Assembly (NCBI GenBank): GCA_039180415.1
Contig: JBCDDH010000010.1
Span: forward strand, 1 to 62,869
Origin: CAZIXN01 sp039180415
GTDB taxonomy: Bacteria; Planctomycetota; Phycisphaerae; Phycisphaerales; Phycisphaeraceae
Direction of reading: 5' to 3'
Length of the DNA: 62,869 nucleotides
Both the position numbers and the translations under genes were made by a program. Shown piece by piece: positions 16,929 through 25,411 of this stretch. The notes under the pieces are model-generated. The model was not told where the DNA came from. It saw only the letters and a list, made by a program, of their open reading frames with translations, and made no database searches. How positions within the stretch are numbered: the first letter of the stretch is position 1; the number at the start of each line of letters is the position of its first letter.

Positions 16929-18848
16929 GTGATCGACCCGCTGGCCGCCGCGCCCTCCCTCCTCCCCGCCCCGATCCTCGCCGCCGGGGCCCTGACGCCC
17001 GGTCAGATCACGGTGTTCCTCCTGTCGCTGGCGGTCCTGCTCGGGCTGGCGCGGCTGCTCGGCGAGCTCGCGCGACGCTTCGGCCAACCCGCGGTCTTGG
17101 GCGAGATCCTCGCCGGGGTCATCCTCGGGCAAACCGTCTTCGCTCAGATCGCTCCTGGCGCATTCGACTGGTTGTTCCCGCAATACGAAACCGCTCACAC
17201 GATCATCGACGCCAACGTCGAGGGCGCCCCGGGCAGCCAAGCCAAGCTCGCCGCCTACGCCGAAGCGGTCGAGAGCGGCGACGCCACGCTCGAAACCGAA
17301 AAACCTTACAGCCCGGTGTTCATCTCGCTGACGATGCTGATGAACCTGAGCGTGGCGTTCCTGCTGCTGGTCGCGGGGCTGGAGGTCGACCTGTCCGTCG
17401 TCTGGCGGCAGGGCAAAGCCGCCGCCGCCGTGTCGATCACCGGCATGGTTATCCCGTTCGCGTTGGGCTTCGGCGGGGCCTACCTGCTGCCCGAGTACAT
17501 GGGCTACGACGCCGAGTCCGACGCGCTGCTGACCTTCGCGCTGTTCGTCGGCATCGCCATGTCCATCACCGCGCTGCCCGTCATCGCGAAGATCCTGATG
17601 GACCTGAACATGTTCAAGTCCGACATGGGCATGCTCATCATGTCCTCGGCCATGGTCAACGACCTGCTCGGCTGGATCGGCTTCGCGGTCGTGCTGGCGA
17701 TGATCACCGTCGCGCCGGAGATCGGCCTGGGCGGCGAAGACGCGGCGGCCTCCGCGGGCGGCGGGCTGGGCATGACGATCCTGCTGACGCTGCTGTTCTG
17801 CGGCGCGATGCTCACGGTCGCGCGCTGGGCCGTCGACAAGATCCTGCCGTTCATCATCGCCCACGCGTCCTGGCCCGGCGGCGTGCTGGGCTTCGTGCTC
17901 GTGATGGCCCTGCTCTGCGGCGCGGCCACCGAGGCCATCGGCATCCACTCGATCTTCGGCGCGTTCCTCGCCGGCGTGGCCATCGGCGACTCCAAACACC
18001 TCCGCGCCCAGACCCGCGAGACGATCGAGCAGTTCATCACCAACATCTTCGCGCCGATCTTCTTCGCCGGCGTCGGCCTGCGGGTGAACTTCATCGAGGG
18101 CTTCGACCCGATCGCCGTCACGCTCGTGCTCGTGATCGCCATCGCCGGCAAGGTGTTCGGCTGCTACTTTGGCGCGAAGCTCGCGGGCCTGGGCAAACGC
18201 GAGTCCTGGGCGGTCGGCTTCGGCATGTCGGCCCGCGGCGCCATGGAGATCATCCTCGGCCAGCTCGCGCTCGAAGCCGGCCTGATCAACGAGACCCTCT
18301 TCGTCGCCATCGTCGTCATGGCCATCGCCACCTCGCTGCTCGCCGGCCCGGGCATGCAGTTGTCGCTGGGCCAGAAGACCAAACGCAAGCTCGCCGATTT
18401 CATCACCGCCGACGCCTTCCGGGTGCTCGACTGCGCCACCCGGCGCGAAGCCATCCGCCAGCTCAGCACACTCGCCGCCGAGCACCTCGACCGAAACCCC
18501 GAGATCGTCGACGCCGCCGTCTGGCATCGCGAAGAACTCATGTCCACCGGCCTCGGCCAGGCTATTGCCGTACCGCACGCCCGGCTCACCGACCTCAAAG
18601 AGCCGCTGGTCGCGATCGGCCTGTCCCCCGCGGGCATCGACTTCGACGCGGCCGACGGGCAACTCGCCGAGATCGTCTGCCTGATCCTGACGCCCGACGA
18701 TCAGCCCGAGACCCAGCTCGAGCTGCTCGACATCGTCGCCCGCACGCTGAGCCAAGACGAGGTCCGCCGCGAGGCGGTCAACGCGTCCAGCTACACCGAG
18801 TTCCTCGCCGCCCTCTCCGTCGCCGAGGCGAAACAGAGCGAGCACTGA
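16929..18848 (+). CDS. CPA2 cation/proton antiporter fused to PTS EIIA domain
   Basis: This is a 639-aa inner-membrane protein. Residues about 20-480 form a Na+/H+ exchanger (CPA2/Kef type) domain with about 12-13 helices, including GQPAVLGEILAGVILGQTVF and FLLLVAGLEVDLSVVWRQGKAAAAVS. HSIFGAFLAGVAIGD and FFAGVGLRVNF complete the family pattern. Residues about 490-635 form a PTS EIIA type-2 (PtsN-like) domain with the phospho-accepting His in AIAVPHARL (about H550). Coupling of ion exchange to PTS phosphorylation state is the natural inference. No EI or HPr gene is nearby. The start is GTG, with GAGGA 8 nt upstream. Confidence 0.9.
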   Translation: MIDPLAAAPSLLPAPILAAGALTPGQITVFLLSLAVLLGLARLLGELARRFGQPAVLGEILAGVILGQTVFAQIAPGAFDWLFPQYETAHTIIDANVEGAPGSQAKLAAYAEAVESGDATLETEKPYSPVFISLTMLMNLSVAFLLLVAGLEVDLSVVWRQGKAAAAVSITGMVIPFALGFGGAYLLPEYMGYDAESDALLTFALFVGIAMSITALPVIAKILMDLNMFKSDMGMLIMSSAMVNDLLGWIGFAVVLAMITVAPEIGLGGEDAAASAGGGLGMTILLTLLFCGAMLTVARWAVDKILPFIIAHASWPGGVLGFVLVMALLCGAATEAIGIHSIFGAFLAGVAIGDSKHLRAQTRETIEQFITNIFAPIFFAGVGLRVNFIEGFDPIAVTLVLVIAIAGKVFGCYFGAKLAGLGKRESWAVGFGMSARGAMEIILGQLALEAGLINETLFVAIVVMAIATSLLAGPGMQLSLGQKTKRKLADFITADAFRVLDCATRREAIRQLSTLAAEHLDRNPEIVDAAVWHREELMSTGLGQAIAVPHARLTDLKEPLVAIGLSPAGIDFDAADGQLAEIVCLILTPDDQPETQLELLDIVARTLSQDEVRREAVNASSYTEFLAALSVAEAKQSEH

Positions 18849-18869
18849 GATCGAACTTATCCGCTTAGC

Positions 18870-18888
18870 CGCGAGCCAACGGCTCGCG
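18870..18888. repeat. Short inverted repeat after antiporter gene
   Basis: CGCGAGCC pairs with GGCTCGCG across AAC. It has no U-tract. It may act as a weak terminator or be one copy of a dispersed palindromic repeat. Confidence 0.4.
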
Positions 18889-18961
18889 CGAGGGCGGGAA
18901 TCACCGCGACTCTCGCGCCACCCGTTGGGCGGCGGCCACTTTCCTTCGCTTCATACGCGTT

Positions 18962-19420
18962 TCATCTTCGCGAGCCCCGCCACCCGAACGCCCCCGCGTG
19001 ATGCCGCAGTTCGTGCGTTCCGTCGCCAAACAGCTCAACCGCCACGACGTCGAACCGTACCCGCGACTTCGGCCAAGCTTTCAACGCACACAAAGCCGCC
19101 GCCAGTTTGCGTAGTTGGTCGCGTTTCTTGCCGTTCACCTGCCGCTCGGGCGACCACTCGGCGTCCGCGTCTTGCCCGGCACGCCGCGACACCGTCTTGA
19201 CTTCAACCACCGCGATCGTGCCGTCTCGCCCCTCGGCCACCAGATCGACCTCCCCGCCCCCCACCACGACGTTCCGCCCGATCACCCGCCAACCCGCCCG
19301 CTTGAAGTGCTTCGCCGCCAACGCTTCGCCGCGGTTGCCCACCGCCACGCGGCCGCCCCCGCGTCGTTGCAACGCGTACGGCAACGCCCAGCGTCGCACC
19401 CGGCGGATCACTTCTTTCAT
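18962..19420 (-). CDS. YraN/UPF0102 family nuclease-like protein
   Basis: This 152-aa protein is of the UPF0102 family, a Holliday-junction-resolvase-like endonuclease fold. The core motifs are GNRGEALAAKHFKRAGW, the catalytic-type GGGEVDLVAEGRDG..AVVEVKTV, and the basic GKKRDQLRKLAAALCA. The E-V-D / E-V-K acidic residues are retained. Its biochemical role is unsettled in general. ATG 19420 is preferred to the in-frame GTG at 19426, because AGGTT is better spaced. The neighbours do not clarify its function. Confidence 0.88.
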   Translation of the reverse strand: MKEVIRRVRRWALPYALQRRGGGRVAVGNRGEALAAKHFKRAGWRVIGRNVVVGGGEVDLVAEGRDGTIAVVEVKTVSRRAGQDADAEWSPERQVNGKKRDQLRKLAAALCALKAWPKSRVRFDVVAVELFGDGTHELRHHAGAFGWRGSRR

Positions 19421-19451
19421 GCCCACAACCTACCCGCGCAGCCCACGCCCC

Positions 19452-19979
19452 TCACCGCGCCTCGAACGTGTACGCCCCTTCCCGCGTCGGCCAACCCTGC
19501 CCTTCCGTCGTCGCCGCGTAGTCCGCCGACACCTTTTCGCCCCACGCCGCCACGGCTTCGGCCACCATCGCCTCGTAGCTCGCCGGCACCACCGCGTCTC
19601 CCGGCGGCGGCACCCACGGCGACACGCCCACGTACGTGAACACCCGCCCCGGCGGGCACGGCGTGATCCGCTCGGTCACCTCCACCCGCCGGTACGAACG
19701 CTCCCGTCGATCGAACGCGTCCCACATCCCCGGCTCCACCGGGATCAACACCCCGTTGCACTTCGCCTCCGGCTCCGCCCGTAGATTCAAAAACACCGTC
19801 GGCGTCGCCTCGTCGTCGTCCTCAAACCGCACGTGGTCGAACACGTCCCACGACCGCGCGTAGCCCTCCAGCCACGCGGGCCACAACTCGGAACGCTCGT
19901 AAGAACGCCCCGCCGTCTTCGCCGCGCTGGCCGGGTCAAACAGCGACCCGTACCCAAACAGAAACAACGGTTCTTTCAT
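19452..19979 (-). promoter_or_regulatory. Internal start for stand-alone GGCT-like product
   Basis: This marks the extent of the product from the internal ATG at 19979 inside the fusion gene. GAGGACACGGCC precedes it, with a Shine-Dalgarno-like GAGGA 7 nt before the ATG. The resulting 175-aa product would match the length of single-domain GGCT proteins. It is listed as an alternative translation start, not a second gene. Confidence 0.45.
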
Positions 19980-20528
19980 GGCCGTGTCCTCGATCTCGCC
20001 CCTTCTGCGGTGCCGCGCCCGCCGCAGGTCTTCCCGACGCATCTGCGCGGCCAACCACTCGAAGTCCTCCAGCAGCGTCTCACGCTCCGAGTCGTAACGC
20101 GCGTAAAACACATAAGCCCGCAGGTCCAACCAGTGCCGCTTGATCAGGCCGCCGAACACGCCCCAGGCGTATCGGCGGTCCAGCGTCTGGTGACGCATCG
20201 CCGTGCCCAACTCCTGATAGAAGTTCGTCAGCAATCGCAGGTCCGAGCGGATCTGCGTGGCTTCCCCTTCCCGTCCTTCCGCCTCTTCGATCGCGACGCG
20301 GTCCAGCAAAGCACAGGGCAGCTCTCCGCCGCACACCCAGCGTTCTGCCCGCCGACGAACCGCCGCAAACTCCGGGCTGTTCAGCCGCTGGATGAACTCT
20401 TGCGAACGCTGCAACGCGAAGTGCCGGTGCGTCTGCCACGCCACGAACCCGCCCACCAGCACCGTCGCCAACAGCGTCAGCCCCAGCAGGATCACCTCCA
20501 ACAGGCTGAACCAAAGCAAAGCCGTCAT
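19452..20528 (-). CDS. Membrane domain fused to gamma-glutamylcyclotransferase-like domain
   Basis: This is one 358-aa frame with two unrelated parts. Residues 1-180 start with a transmembrane helix (LLWFSLLEVILLGLTLLATVLVGGFVAW). A DUF4760-like soluble region follows, with helices such as LRLLTNFYQELGTAM and GGLIKRHWLDLRAYVFYARY. Residues 184-358 are a GGCT/AIG2-like fold beginning MKEPLFLFGYGSLFDPAS (nucleotide-free substrate loop YGSL) and containing RRERSYRRVEV. An internal ATG (19979) has GAGGA 7 nt upstream, so the GGCT part may also be made alone as a 175-aa enzyme. The catalytic Glu of GGCT could be in FDRRERSYRR. Substrate unknown. Confidence 0.8.
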   Translation of the reverse strand: MTALLWFSLLEVILLGLTLLATVLVGGFVAWQTHRHFALQRSQEFIQRLNSPEFAAVRRRAERWVCGGELPCALLDRVAIEEAEGREGEATQIRSDLRLLTNFYQELGTAMRHQTLDRRYAWGVFGGLIKRHWLDLRAYVFYARYDSERETLLEDFEWLAAQMRREDLRRARHRRRGEIEDTAMKEPLFLFGYGSLFDPASAAKTAGRSYERSELWPAWLEGYARSWDVFDHVRFEDDDEATPTVFLNLRAEPEAKCNGVLIPVEPGMWDAFDRRERSYRRVEVTERITPCPPGRVFTYVGVSPWVPPPGDAVVPASYEAMVAEAVAAWGEKVSADYAATTEGQGWPTREGAYTFEAR

Positions 20529-20567
20529 CGCGCCGCTTCCTTCGGATCGGTCGATCCCCCGCCCGGT

Positions 20568-21686
20568 TCACTGCCCGAACAGGTTGACCGCCGGGTACAT
20601 GCCCGCTTCCTCGAAGTGCTTCAGCGCCTCGTCCACGCTGCGGAACCACTTCGTCGCTGTCTCGGTGATGAACGGGCTGGGGTTTTTCTGCGGGTGCCAC
20701 ACCACGTAGACCTCCTTGCCGTGGTCGAACGCGTGTTGCAACTCCCGCTCCACGCCGCTGCTAAGGCCCGGCGAGCCGTCCGGCAGGTTCGGTACCAGCG
20801 ACACGATCATGTCGCTCTGCCGCACCATCTGGAAGTCCCGCGCGTAGATCTGCCCGTCCACGTCCCCGGCGATGTCCAGCACCTGCCGCACCGGCACCCG
20901 CAGCATCTCCTTGCCGCCCATGAACGATCCGGGGTGCACCTCGATGAAGTCCTGCCCCTCCCGAGCCGCTTCGAGCGAACGGTCCAGCAAAATCTTCTCG
21001 TCCACGTCGCCCGGATCGAACGCCACGAACTTCTCGGCCAACTCCGCGCGGAACGCGTCGATCACCTTCAGGACCTCCGGCAGCTTCTCGACGTGCGTCA
21101 TCGGGAAGCTCGGGTACACCTTCCGGAACTCCGGCCGACAGATCAGCCGGAAGGCGGTCTGCGTCGTGTCCTCATGCCGGCCGCGCGACAACACGTAAAA
21201 CTGGTTCGGGATGTTCAACGCCTGGGCGACCAGCTCGCTGGCCATGATCTCCTCTTCCCGCCAAACCATCAGGTCCTTGAGCGTCGCGTCCACGTCGTGG
21301 TCGCGGTGCAGCCGGGCGTGCACCACCTCGATGTTGTCCAGGAGGCAGATCACCACGTCCGGCTTGAATTCACGCAGCTGATCGAAATCGAACGCACTGA
21401 ACAGCCCGTGCCGCCAACGGAACGTCGCGTGCGTGTTGACGATAACGTTCTTCTGCCCCTCGGCCTCCCGGATGATGTCCTTCATCGCCGCCCGCCGCAG
21501 CGACTTGAGCCGCGACAGCGGCAGGTCGAGGATCCGCCCCGGGGTCACGTCCGGCGCCTCCGCGTACATCATGTCGCCGACGTTGAACAGCTTGAGCGTC
21601 TCGCCCTGCCCGCCCGCGAAATCGACCACCGCTTGCAGGTAGTCCTTCTTGTCCATGCCGACCTGGCCGGTGACGATCGCCCGCAT
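20568..21686 (-). CDS. Adenylate-kinase-like / nucleoside deoxyribosyltransferase-like fusion
   Basis: This is a 372-aa soluble protein. Residues 1-220 resemble archaeal-type adenylate kinases / AAA nucleotide kinases (MRAIVTGQVG, NVIVNTHATFRW, DVVICLLDNIEVVHARLHRD, WREEEIMASELVAQAL). However, the P-loop reads TGQVGMDKKDY and lacks the usual GK[ST]. Residues about 270-372 look like a nucleoside 2-deoxyribosyltransferase (QIYARDFQMVRQSDMIVSL, then GVERELQHAFDHGKEVYVVW, with an Asp and Glu where the family has them). A role in nucleotide salvage, repair or sensing is possible. The family assignments come from motif pattern only. Confidence 0.75.
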   Translation of the reverse strand: MRAIVTGQVGMDKKDYLQAVVDFAGGQGETLKLFNVGDMMYAEAPDVTPGRILDLPLSRLKSLRRAAMKDIIREAEGQKNVIVNTHATFRWRHGLFSAFDFDQLREFKPDVVICLLDNIEVVHARLHRDHDVDATLKDLMVWREEEIMASELVAQALNIPNQFYVLSRGRHEDTTQTAFRLICRPEFRKVYPSFPMTHVEKLPEVLKVIDAFRAELAEKFVAFDPGDVDEKILLDRSLEAAREGQDFIEVHPGSFMGGKEMLRVPVRQVLDIAGDVDGQIYARDFQMVRQSDMIVSLVPNLPDGSPGLSSGVERELQHAFDHGKEVYVVWHPQKNPSPFITETATKWFRSVDEALKHFEEAGMYPAVNLFGQ

Positions 21687-21835
21687 ACGTGCCTCTCGCT
21701 AGGGTTGAAGTTCCGAAGCCCGCGCCTTCGGAACGCGGGCCGCCCGGAACGCCGCCGCGAGTATAGAGACAGGCGTACACTGCCCACACGCCCCGCGCGA
21801 ACCCTCGTTCCGCCAACCTTTTCAGGGAACCCACG

Positions 21836-22918
21836 ATGCCCGCCGTTCCGCTCCCGCCCCCCACGCTCGGCCAACCCCTCGAAGGCCCGTTCCTCTTTGC
21901 GCTCATCGCCGTCGCCGGCTTGTTCGCCGCCGCCATCCTGTTCATCTTCTTCAAGTTCTTCAACCTATGGATCCAGGCCCGCCTCTCCGACGCCCCCGTC
22001 GGCTACGGCCAACTCGTGGGCATGTGGCTGCGGAAGGTCAACCCCCGCATCATCGTGCTCTCCCGCATCCAGGCCCGTAAAGCCGGCGTCGACGTGAGCA
22101 CCAACCAACTCGAAACCCACTACCTCTCCCGCGGCAACGTGCCCCGCGTCGTCAACGCCCTGATCGCCGCCGACCGCGCCAAGATCGCGCTTGACTGGGA
22201 CACCGCCTGCGCCATCGACCTGGCCGGCCGCGACATCCTCGAAGCCGTCCGCACCTCCGTCGACCCCAAGGTCATCGACTGCCCGCACCCCAATACCGCC
22301 GGCCAGGACAAGCTCGACGCCGTCGCCAAGGACGGCATCCGCCTGCTGTGTAAAGCCCGCGTCACCGTCCGCGCCAACCTCGCCCGCCTCGTCGGCGGGG
22401 CCACCGAAGAGACCGTCATCGCCCGCGTCGGGCAGGCCATCGTTTCCGCCATCGGCTCGGCCCAGACCTACAAAGACGTGCTCGAGAACCCCGACGAGAT
22501 CGCCCGCAAGGCCCTCGCTTCGGGCCTCGACGCCGGCACCGCGTTCGAGATCCTCTCCGTGGACATCGCCGACATCTCCGTCGCCGGCGTGGACCGCGAG
22601 GCCAACGTCGGCGCGAAGCTCCAGGCCGAGCAGGCCGAGGCCGACAAGCGCCGCTTCCAAGCCGAAGCCGAACAGCGCCGCGCCATCGCCGTCGCGCTCG
22701 AGCAGGAAAACCGCGCCAAGGTCGAAGAGAACCGCGCGTTGGTCGTGCTCGCCGAATCCGAAGTCCCCAAAGCCATGTCCGACGCGTTCCGCTCGGGGAA
22801 CATGGGCATCATGGATTACTACCGGATGCAGAACGTGGTGGCCGACACGTCGATGCGCGAAAGCCTCGCCGGCGGCGAAGACAGCAAACAGGGCATCGAC
22901 GACAAGCCATCGAACTGA
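21836..22918 (+). CDS. floA: Flotillin-like protein FloA
   Basis: This 360-aa membrane-scaffold protein is of the FloA (YqfA/UPF0365) family, which organises lipid microdomains in bacteria. It has one N-terminal hydrophobic segment (about 18-45), then VGMWLRKVNPRIIVLSRIQARKAGV. A PHB/SPFH-like region follows (ARVTVRANLARLVGGATEETVIARVGQAIVSAIGS), then a Glu/Ala-rich coiled coil (AKLQAEQAEADKRRFQAEAEQRRAIAVALEQENRAKVEENRA). It is slightly longer than Bacillus FloA because of the C-terminal tail. CAGGGAACCC gives the ribosome site. No NfeD partner is adjacent. Confidence 0.93.
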   Translation: MPAVPLPPPTLGQPLEGPFLFALIAVAGLFAAAILFIFFKFFNLWIQARLSDAPVGYGQLVGMWLRKVNPRIIVLSRIQARKAGVDVSTNQLETHYLSRGNVPRVVNALIAADRAKIALDWDTACAIDLAGRDILEAVRTSVDPKVIDCPHPNTAGQDKLDAVAKDGIRLLCKARVTVRANLARLVGGATEETVIARVGQAIVSAIGSAQTYKDVLENPDEIARKALASGLDAGTAFEILSVDIADISVAGVDREANVGAKLQAEQAEADKRRFQAEAEQRRAIAVALEQENRAKVEENRALVVLAESEVPKAMSDAFRSGNMGIMDYYRMQNVVADTSMRESLAGGEDSKQGIDDKPSN

Positions 22919-23025
22919 TTCTGTTCTGGTTGACGGGGGTCGCCCGTATTCTTGGGCAAGAGAAGCGCAGACGTGGTGCGTCGCGAAAGACTTCCGCGAC
23001 TCGTACGGCGGGTCCGTCGATCCCT

Positions 23026-24117
23026 CTAAAAAGCGACGGCCGGGGGCCGCTGGTCGGCGCGTAGATACGCACGCCGAGCCGTCATATCCATCACCGCCCA
23101 ATCGCGCAGCCGATCGCAGAACGCCCACGGCCGATCGTCCGCCGCGGCATCTCGCAATCCCAAGGTCGCCAGCACCGCGTCGGCCAATCGGTCCAGGCCG
23201 AAGCGATCCCGGGCGCTGATCGCGAGCGCGTCCGGGGAAGAGGTCGCGTCCAAGGTGTCGGCCTTGTTCATCACCGCCAGGTCCGGCTCGCGCGGCAACG
23301 CCGATGCTTCCGGCCAATCGTGCTCCGGGCTCCGCAGCGCGATCAGCACATCGGCCCGCTCGATCGCGTGACGCGCCGCGGCGATGGCGGCTCGTTCGAT
23401 CGGATCGTGGCTGGAGCGCAGGCCCGGCGTATCCAGCCAACGCACGGCCACGGCGTCGCGCAACGGGTCGGCACCGGACGCCGTGAGCTCGACCGTCGAT
23501 CCGACCCAATCGCGTGTCGTGCCCGGCAGGTCGGCGACCAGGGCGGCGGTGCGGCCGACCAACGCGTTGAGTAGCGTGGACTTGCCGACGTTGGGCCGGC
23601 CGACGACGACGACGGTGGGCGGCGTGAGTAGGCGGTCGCGTGGGTCGCCGGCCTCGGGAGGCAAGCCACCGGGCGACGGAACGTTTTTTTCGAACCAAGC
23701 CCGCCAGCGCTTGGGTTGCTCGGCCAGAAGATCGACCGCCGCCGGGCTCGCGGCCGAGGCGATCATGGCCAGCGCGTCCGCTTCGACCGGGCTGTCGGCT
23801 TCGGGATACAGGTCACGCGGATCGTCCGTCGTGCCGCGGACGGCCCCGGCTTGCTCGAGGGCGTCGAGCAGGCGCTGCACGATCCGCGGGCCGCCGTGGG
23901 GCATGACTTGCCAGACCTGCTCGGCCGGCCGAACGATCAGGCCGTGGTCGATGTCGGCAAGCCCAGCCAGCGTCACCCCGCCCACGGGCAGGTCGCGGCG
24001 AAACGCAAACGCCCCGGCGAGCACGCGCGGGGCGTCGGCTCCAGCCAACTGCAGCACGGCGACGGCCCCGGGCGTGGGCGCGGTCGCGAGCGTGACCGAG
24101 CAGGCCGCGGGGCGCAT
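23026..24117 (-). CDS. MnmE-like GTPase, degenerate
   Basis: This is a 363-aa protein with the TrmE/MnmE layout. The N-terminal barrel-like domain carries MPHGGPRIVQRLLDALEQAGA, and a helical part follows. The GTPase domain has GRPNVGKST (173-181), DLPGTTRDW, DTPGLR and NKAD. Two features separate it from true MnmE: it is about 90 residues shorter, and it lacks the C-terminal C-[IL]-G-K motif needed for tRNA wobble-uridine modification (it ends RADQRPPAVAF). It may be a paralogue with another role. ATG 24117 is used; a GTG at 24126 overlapping the upstream stop is also possible. Confidence 0.8.
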   Translation of the reverse strand: MRPAACSVTLATAPTPGAVAVLQLAGADAPRVLAGAFAFRRDLPVGGVTLAGLADIDHGLIVRPAEQVWQVMPHGGPRIVQRLLDALEQAGAVRGTTDDPRDLYPEADSPVEADALAMIASAASPAAVDLLAEQPKRWRAWFEKNVPSPGGLPPEAGDPRDRLLTPPTVVVVGRPNVGKSTLLNALVGRTAALVADLPGTTRDWVGSTVELTASGADPLRDAVAVRWLDTPGLRSSHDPIERAAIAAARHAIERADVLIALRSPEHDWPEASALPREPDLAVMNKADTLDATSSPDALAISARDRFGLDRLADAVLATLGLRDAAADDRPWAFCDRLRDWAVMDMTARRAYLRADQRPPAVAF

Positions 24118-24122
24118 GAGGC

Positions 24123-24584
24123 TCACAGCCGCGGCTCGGCGGGGTGCATCGGCGCGCCGTTGGGAAAATTGAGGATCAAGGCCGCGAAGGCCGCGGTGGC
24201 GATCACAAAACAGGCGAAGCGGTCGCCCACGAATCCGCCGAGCACGACCGACAGCATGCCGGCCGCTTCGAGCATGGCGAACAGGACGATGTTGCCGCGG
24301 GCGTAGGCGTCGGGCTTGACATGGTGCGTCTCCCAGCCGCGCTTGTAGACCTGGAGGCGGACGAAGTAGCCGACGGCCATCAGCACGACGAGGGCCGCCA
24401 GCGCGACGTAGCCCACGCGGACCGGGCCGAATGCAACGGGCCCGGGGTCGGGTGAATTGAGGGTGGCGCCGACGATGACCGCCGCCGCAGCGACCAAGCC
24501 GAACGTGATGCCCACCCAAATCATCCGGAGCGTCTTGAGCGTGGCCTCAGGCGTGTCGAAGGGGGAATCGGCGGAGGGGCTCAT
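24123..24584 (-). CDS. Four-helix membrane protein
   Basis: This 153-aa protein has four hydrophobic helices (about 21-40, 54-74, 98-116 and 120-136). Short basic loops, including VYKRGWETHHVKPDAYARG, connect them. No family name can be given. Its ATG overlaps the coaX stop (ATGA, 24581-24584), and its own stop overlaps or abuts the start of the MnmE-like gene. The three genes coaX, this gene and the GTPase therefore form a tight minus-strand operon. Confidence 0.75.
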   Translation of the reverse strand: MSPSADSPFDTPEATLKTLRMIWVGITFGLVAAAAVIVGATLNSPDPGPVAFGPVRVGYVALAALVVLMAVGYFVRLQVYKRGWETHHVKPDAYARGNIVLFAMLEAAGMLSVVLGGFVGDRFACFVIATAAFAALILNFPNGAPMHPAEPRL

Positions 24585-25411
24585 GGCTGGGGACCGTTGG
24601 GAGCAGAAGGGTCGGCGGCGGGGTCGGCCCCGTCTTGGTCCTCGAGGCGTTTTTTGGCGGCTTCCCACGTCAGCCGGAGGCCCATCAGCGTGAGGTCCGG
24701 GACGACCCGGTCGATGCGTTCGTCGTCTTTAAACAGCAGCGCGGCGTCGCCGCCGGTCGCGACGACCAACGGGTAGTTGCCCGCGAGTTCGGCGAAGCGT
24801 TCGGTCAATTCGTGGACCATGCCGCGGAGGCCGTAGTACACGCCGGACCGCATCGCCTGGATCGTGTTGTGTCCGATCGCTTCGTCGGGCTTATCCAGCT
24901 CCACGTCGGGAAGATTGGCCGTGCGTTGATTCAAGGCGTCGAGCATGAGCTGGGCGCCGGGCGCGATCGCCCCGCCATGGAACGTGCCGGCGCCGTCGAC
25001 GAAGTTCACCGTGATCGCGGTCCCCGCGTCGACCACGACGCAAGCCTGCTTAAGCACGTCATACGCCGCGGCGGCGTTGAGCAAGCGGTCTTCGCCGACG
25101 ATCGCCTCGGGGTCCAGTTGCCGACCGATGGGGATAGGCAGGTCCCGTTCGACGCGGTGGATGGCGTGCTTGGTGTGCTTGGCGATTTCGGCGAAGACGT
25201 GTTCGGCCGCCCGCGGATTTACGGAAGACGCGACGATCGCGCCCTGGGCGTCGGCGGTGACCGGGCCGAGCAGGCGTTGCACCGCTTCGTCGAGCCGATC
25301 CGATTCGGCGTTGTCCAGCGTCGCGGTTTCCGTCAGCTTGCCGTCGGCGAACGTGCCCAGGCGGGTGCGCGTGTTGCCAACGCTGACGGCCAAAAGGTGG
25401 GTCTGACTCAT
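24581..25411 (-). CDS. coaX: Type III pantothenate kinase
   Basis: This 276-aa ASKHA-fold kinase performs the first step of coenzyme A synthesis. Family motifs are present: VGEDRLLNAAAAY, VVDAGTAITVNFVDGAGTFHGGAIAPG, and ATGGDAALLF near the C-terminus. The first phosphate motif, normally D-x-G-N-T, reads S10-V-G-N-T14 with Ser in place of Asp; this substitution is unusual. The start ATG 25411 fits the family. It is the first gene of an operon with the four-helix protein and the MnmE-like GTPase. Confidence 0.9.
   Translation of the reverse strand: MSQTHLLAVSVGNTRTRLGTFADGKLTETATLDNAESDRLDEAVQRLLGPVTADAQGAIVASSVNPRAAEHVFAEIAKHTKHAIHRVERDLPIPIGRQLDPEAIVGEDRLLNAAAAYDVLKQACVVVDAGTAITVNFVDGAGTFHGGAIAPGAQLMLDALNQRTANLPDVELDKPDEAIGHNTIQAMRSGVYYGLRGMVHELTERFAELAGNYPLVVATGGDAALLFKDDERIDRVVPDLTLMGLRLTWEAAKKRLEDQDGADPAADPSAPNGPQP

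Noticed and set aside
16896..18845. 649-codon minus-strand frame opposite the antiporter
   Set aside because: It is low-complexity Gly/Asp/His/Val and mirrors the antiporter codons.
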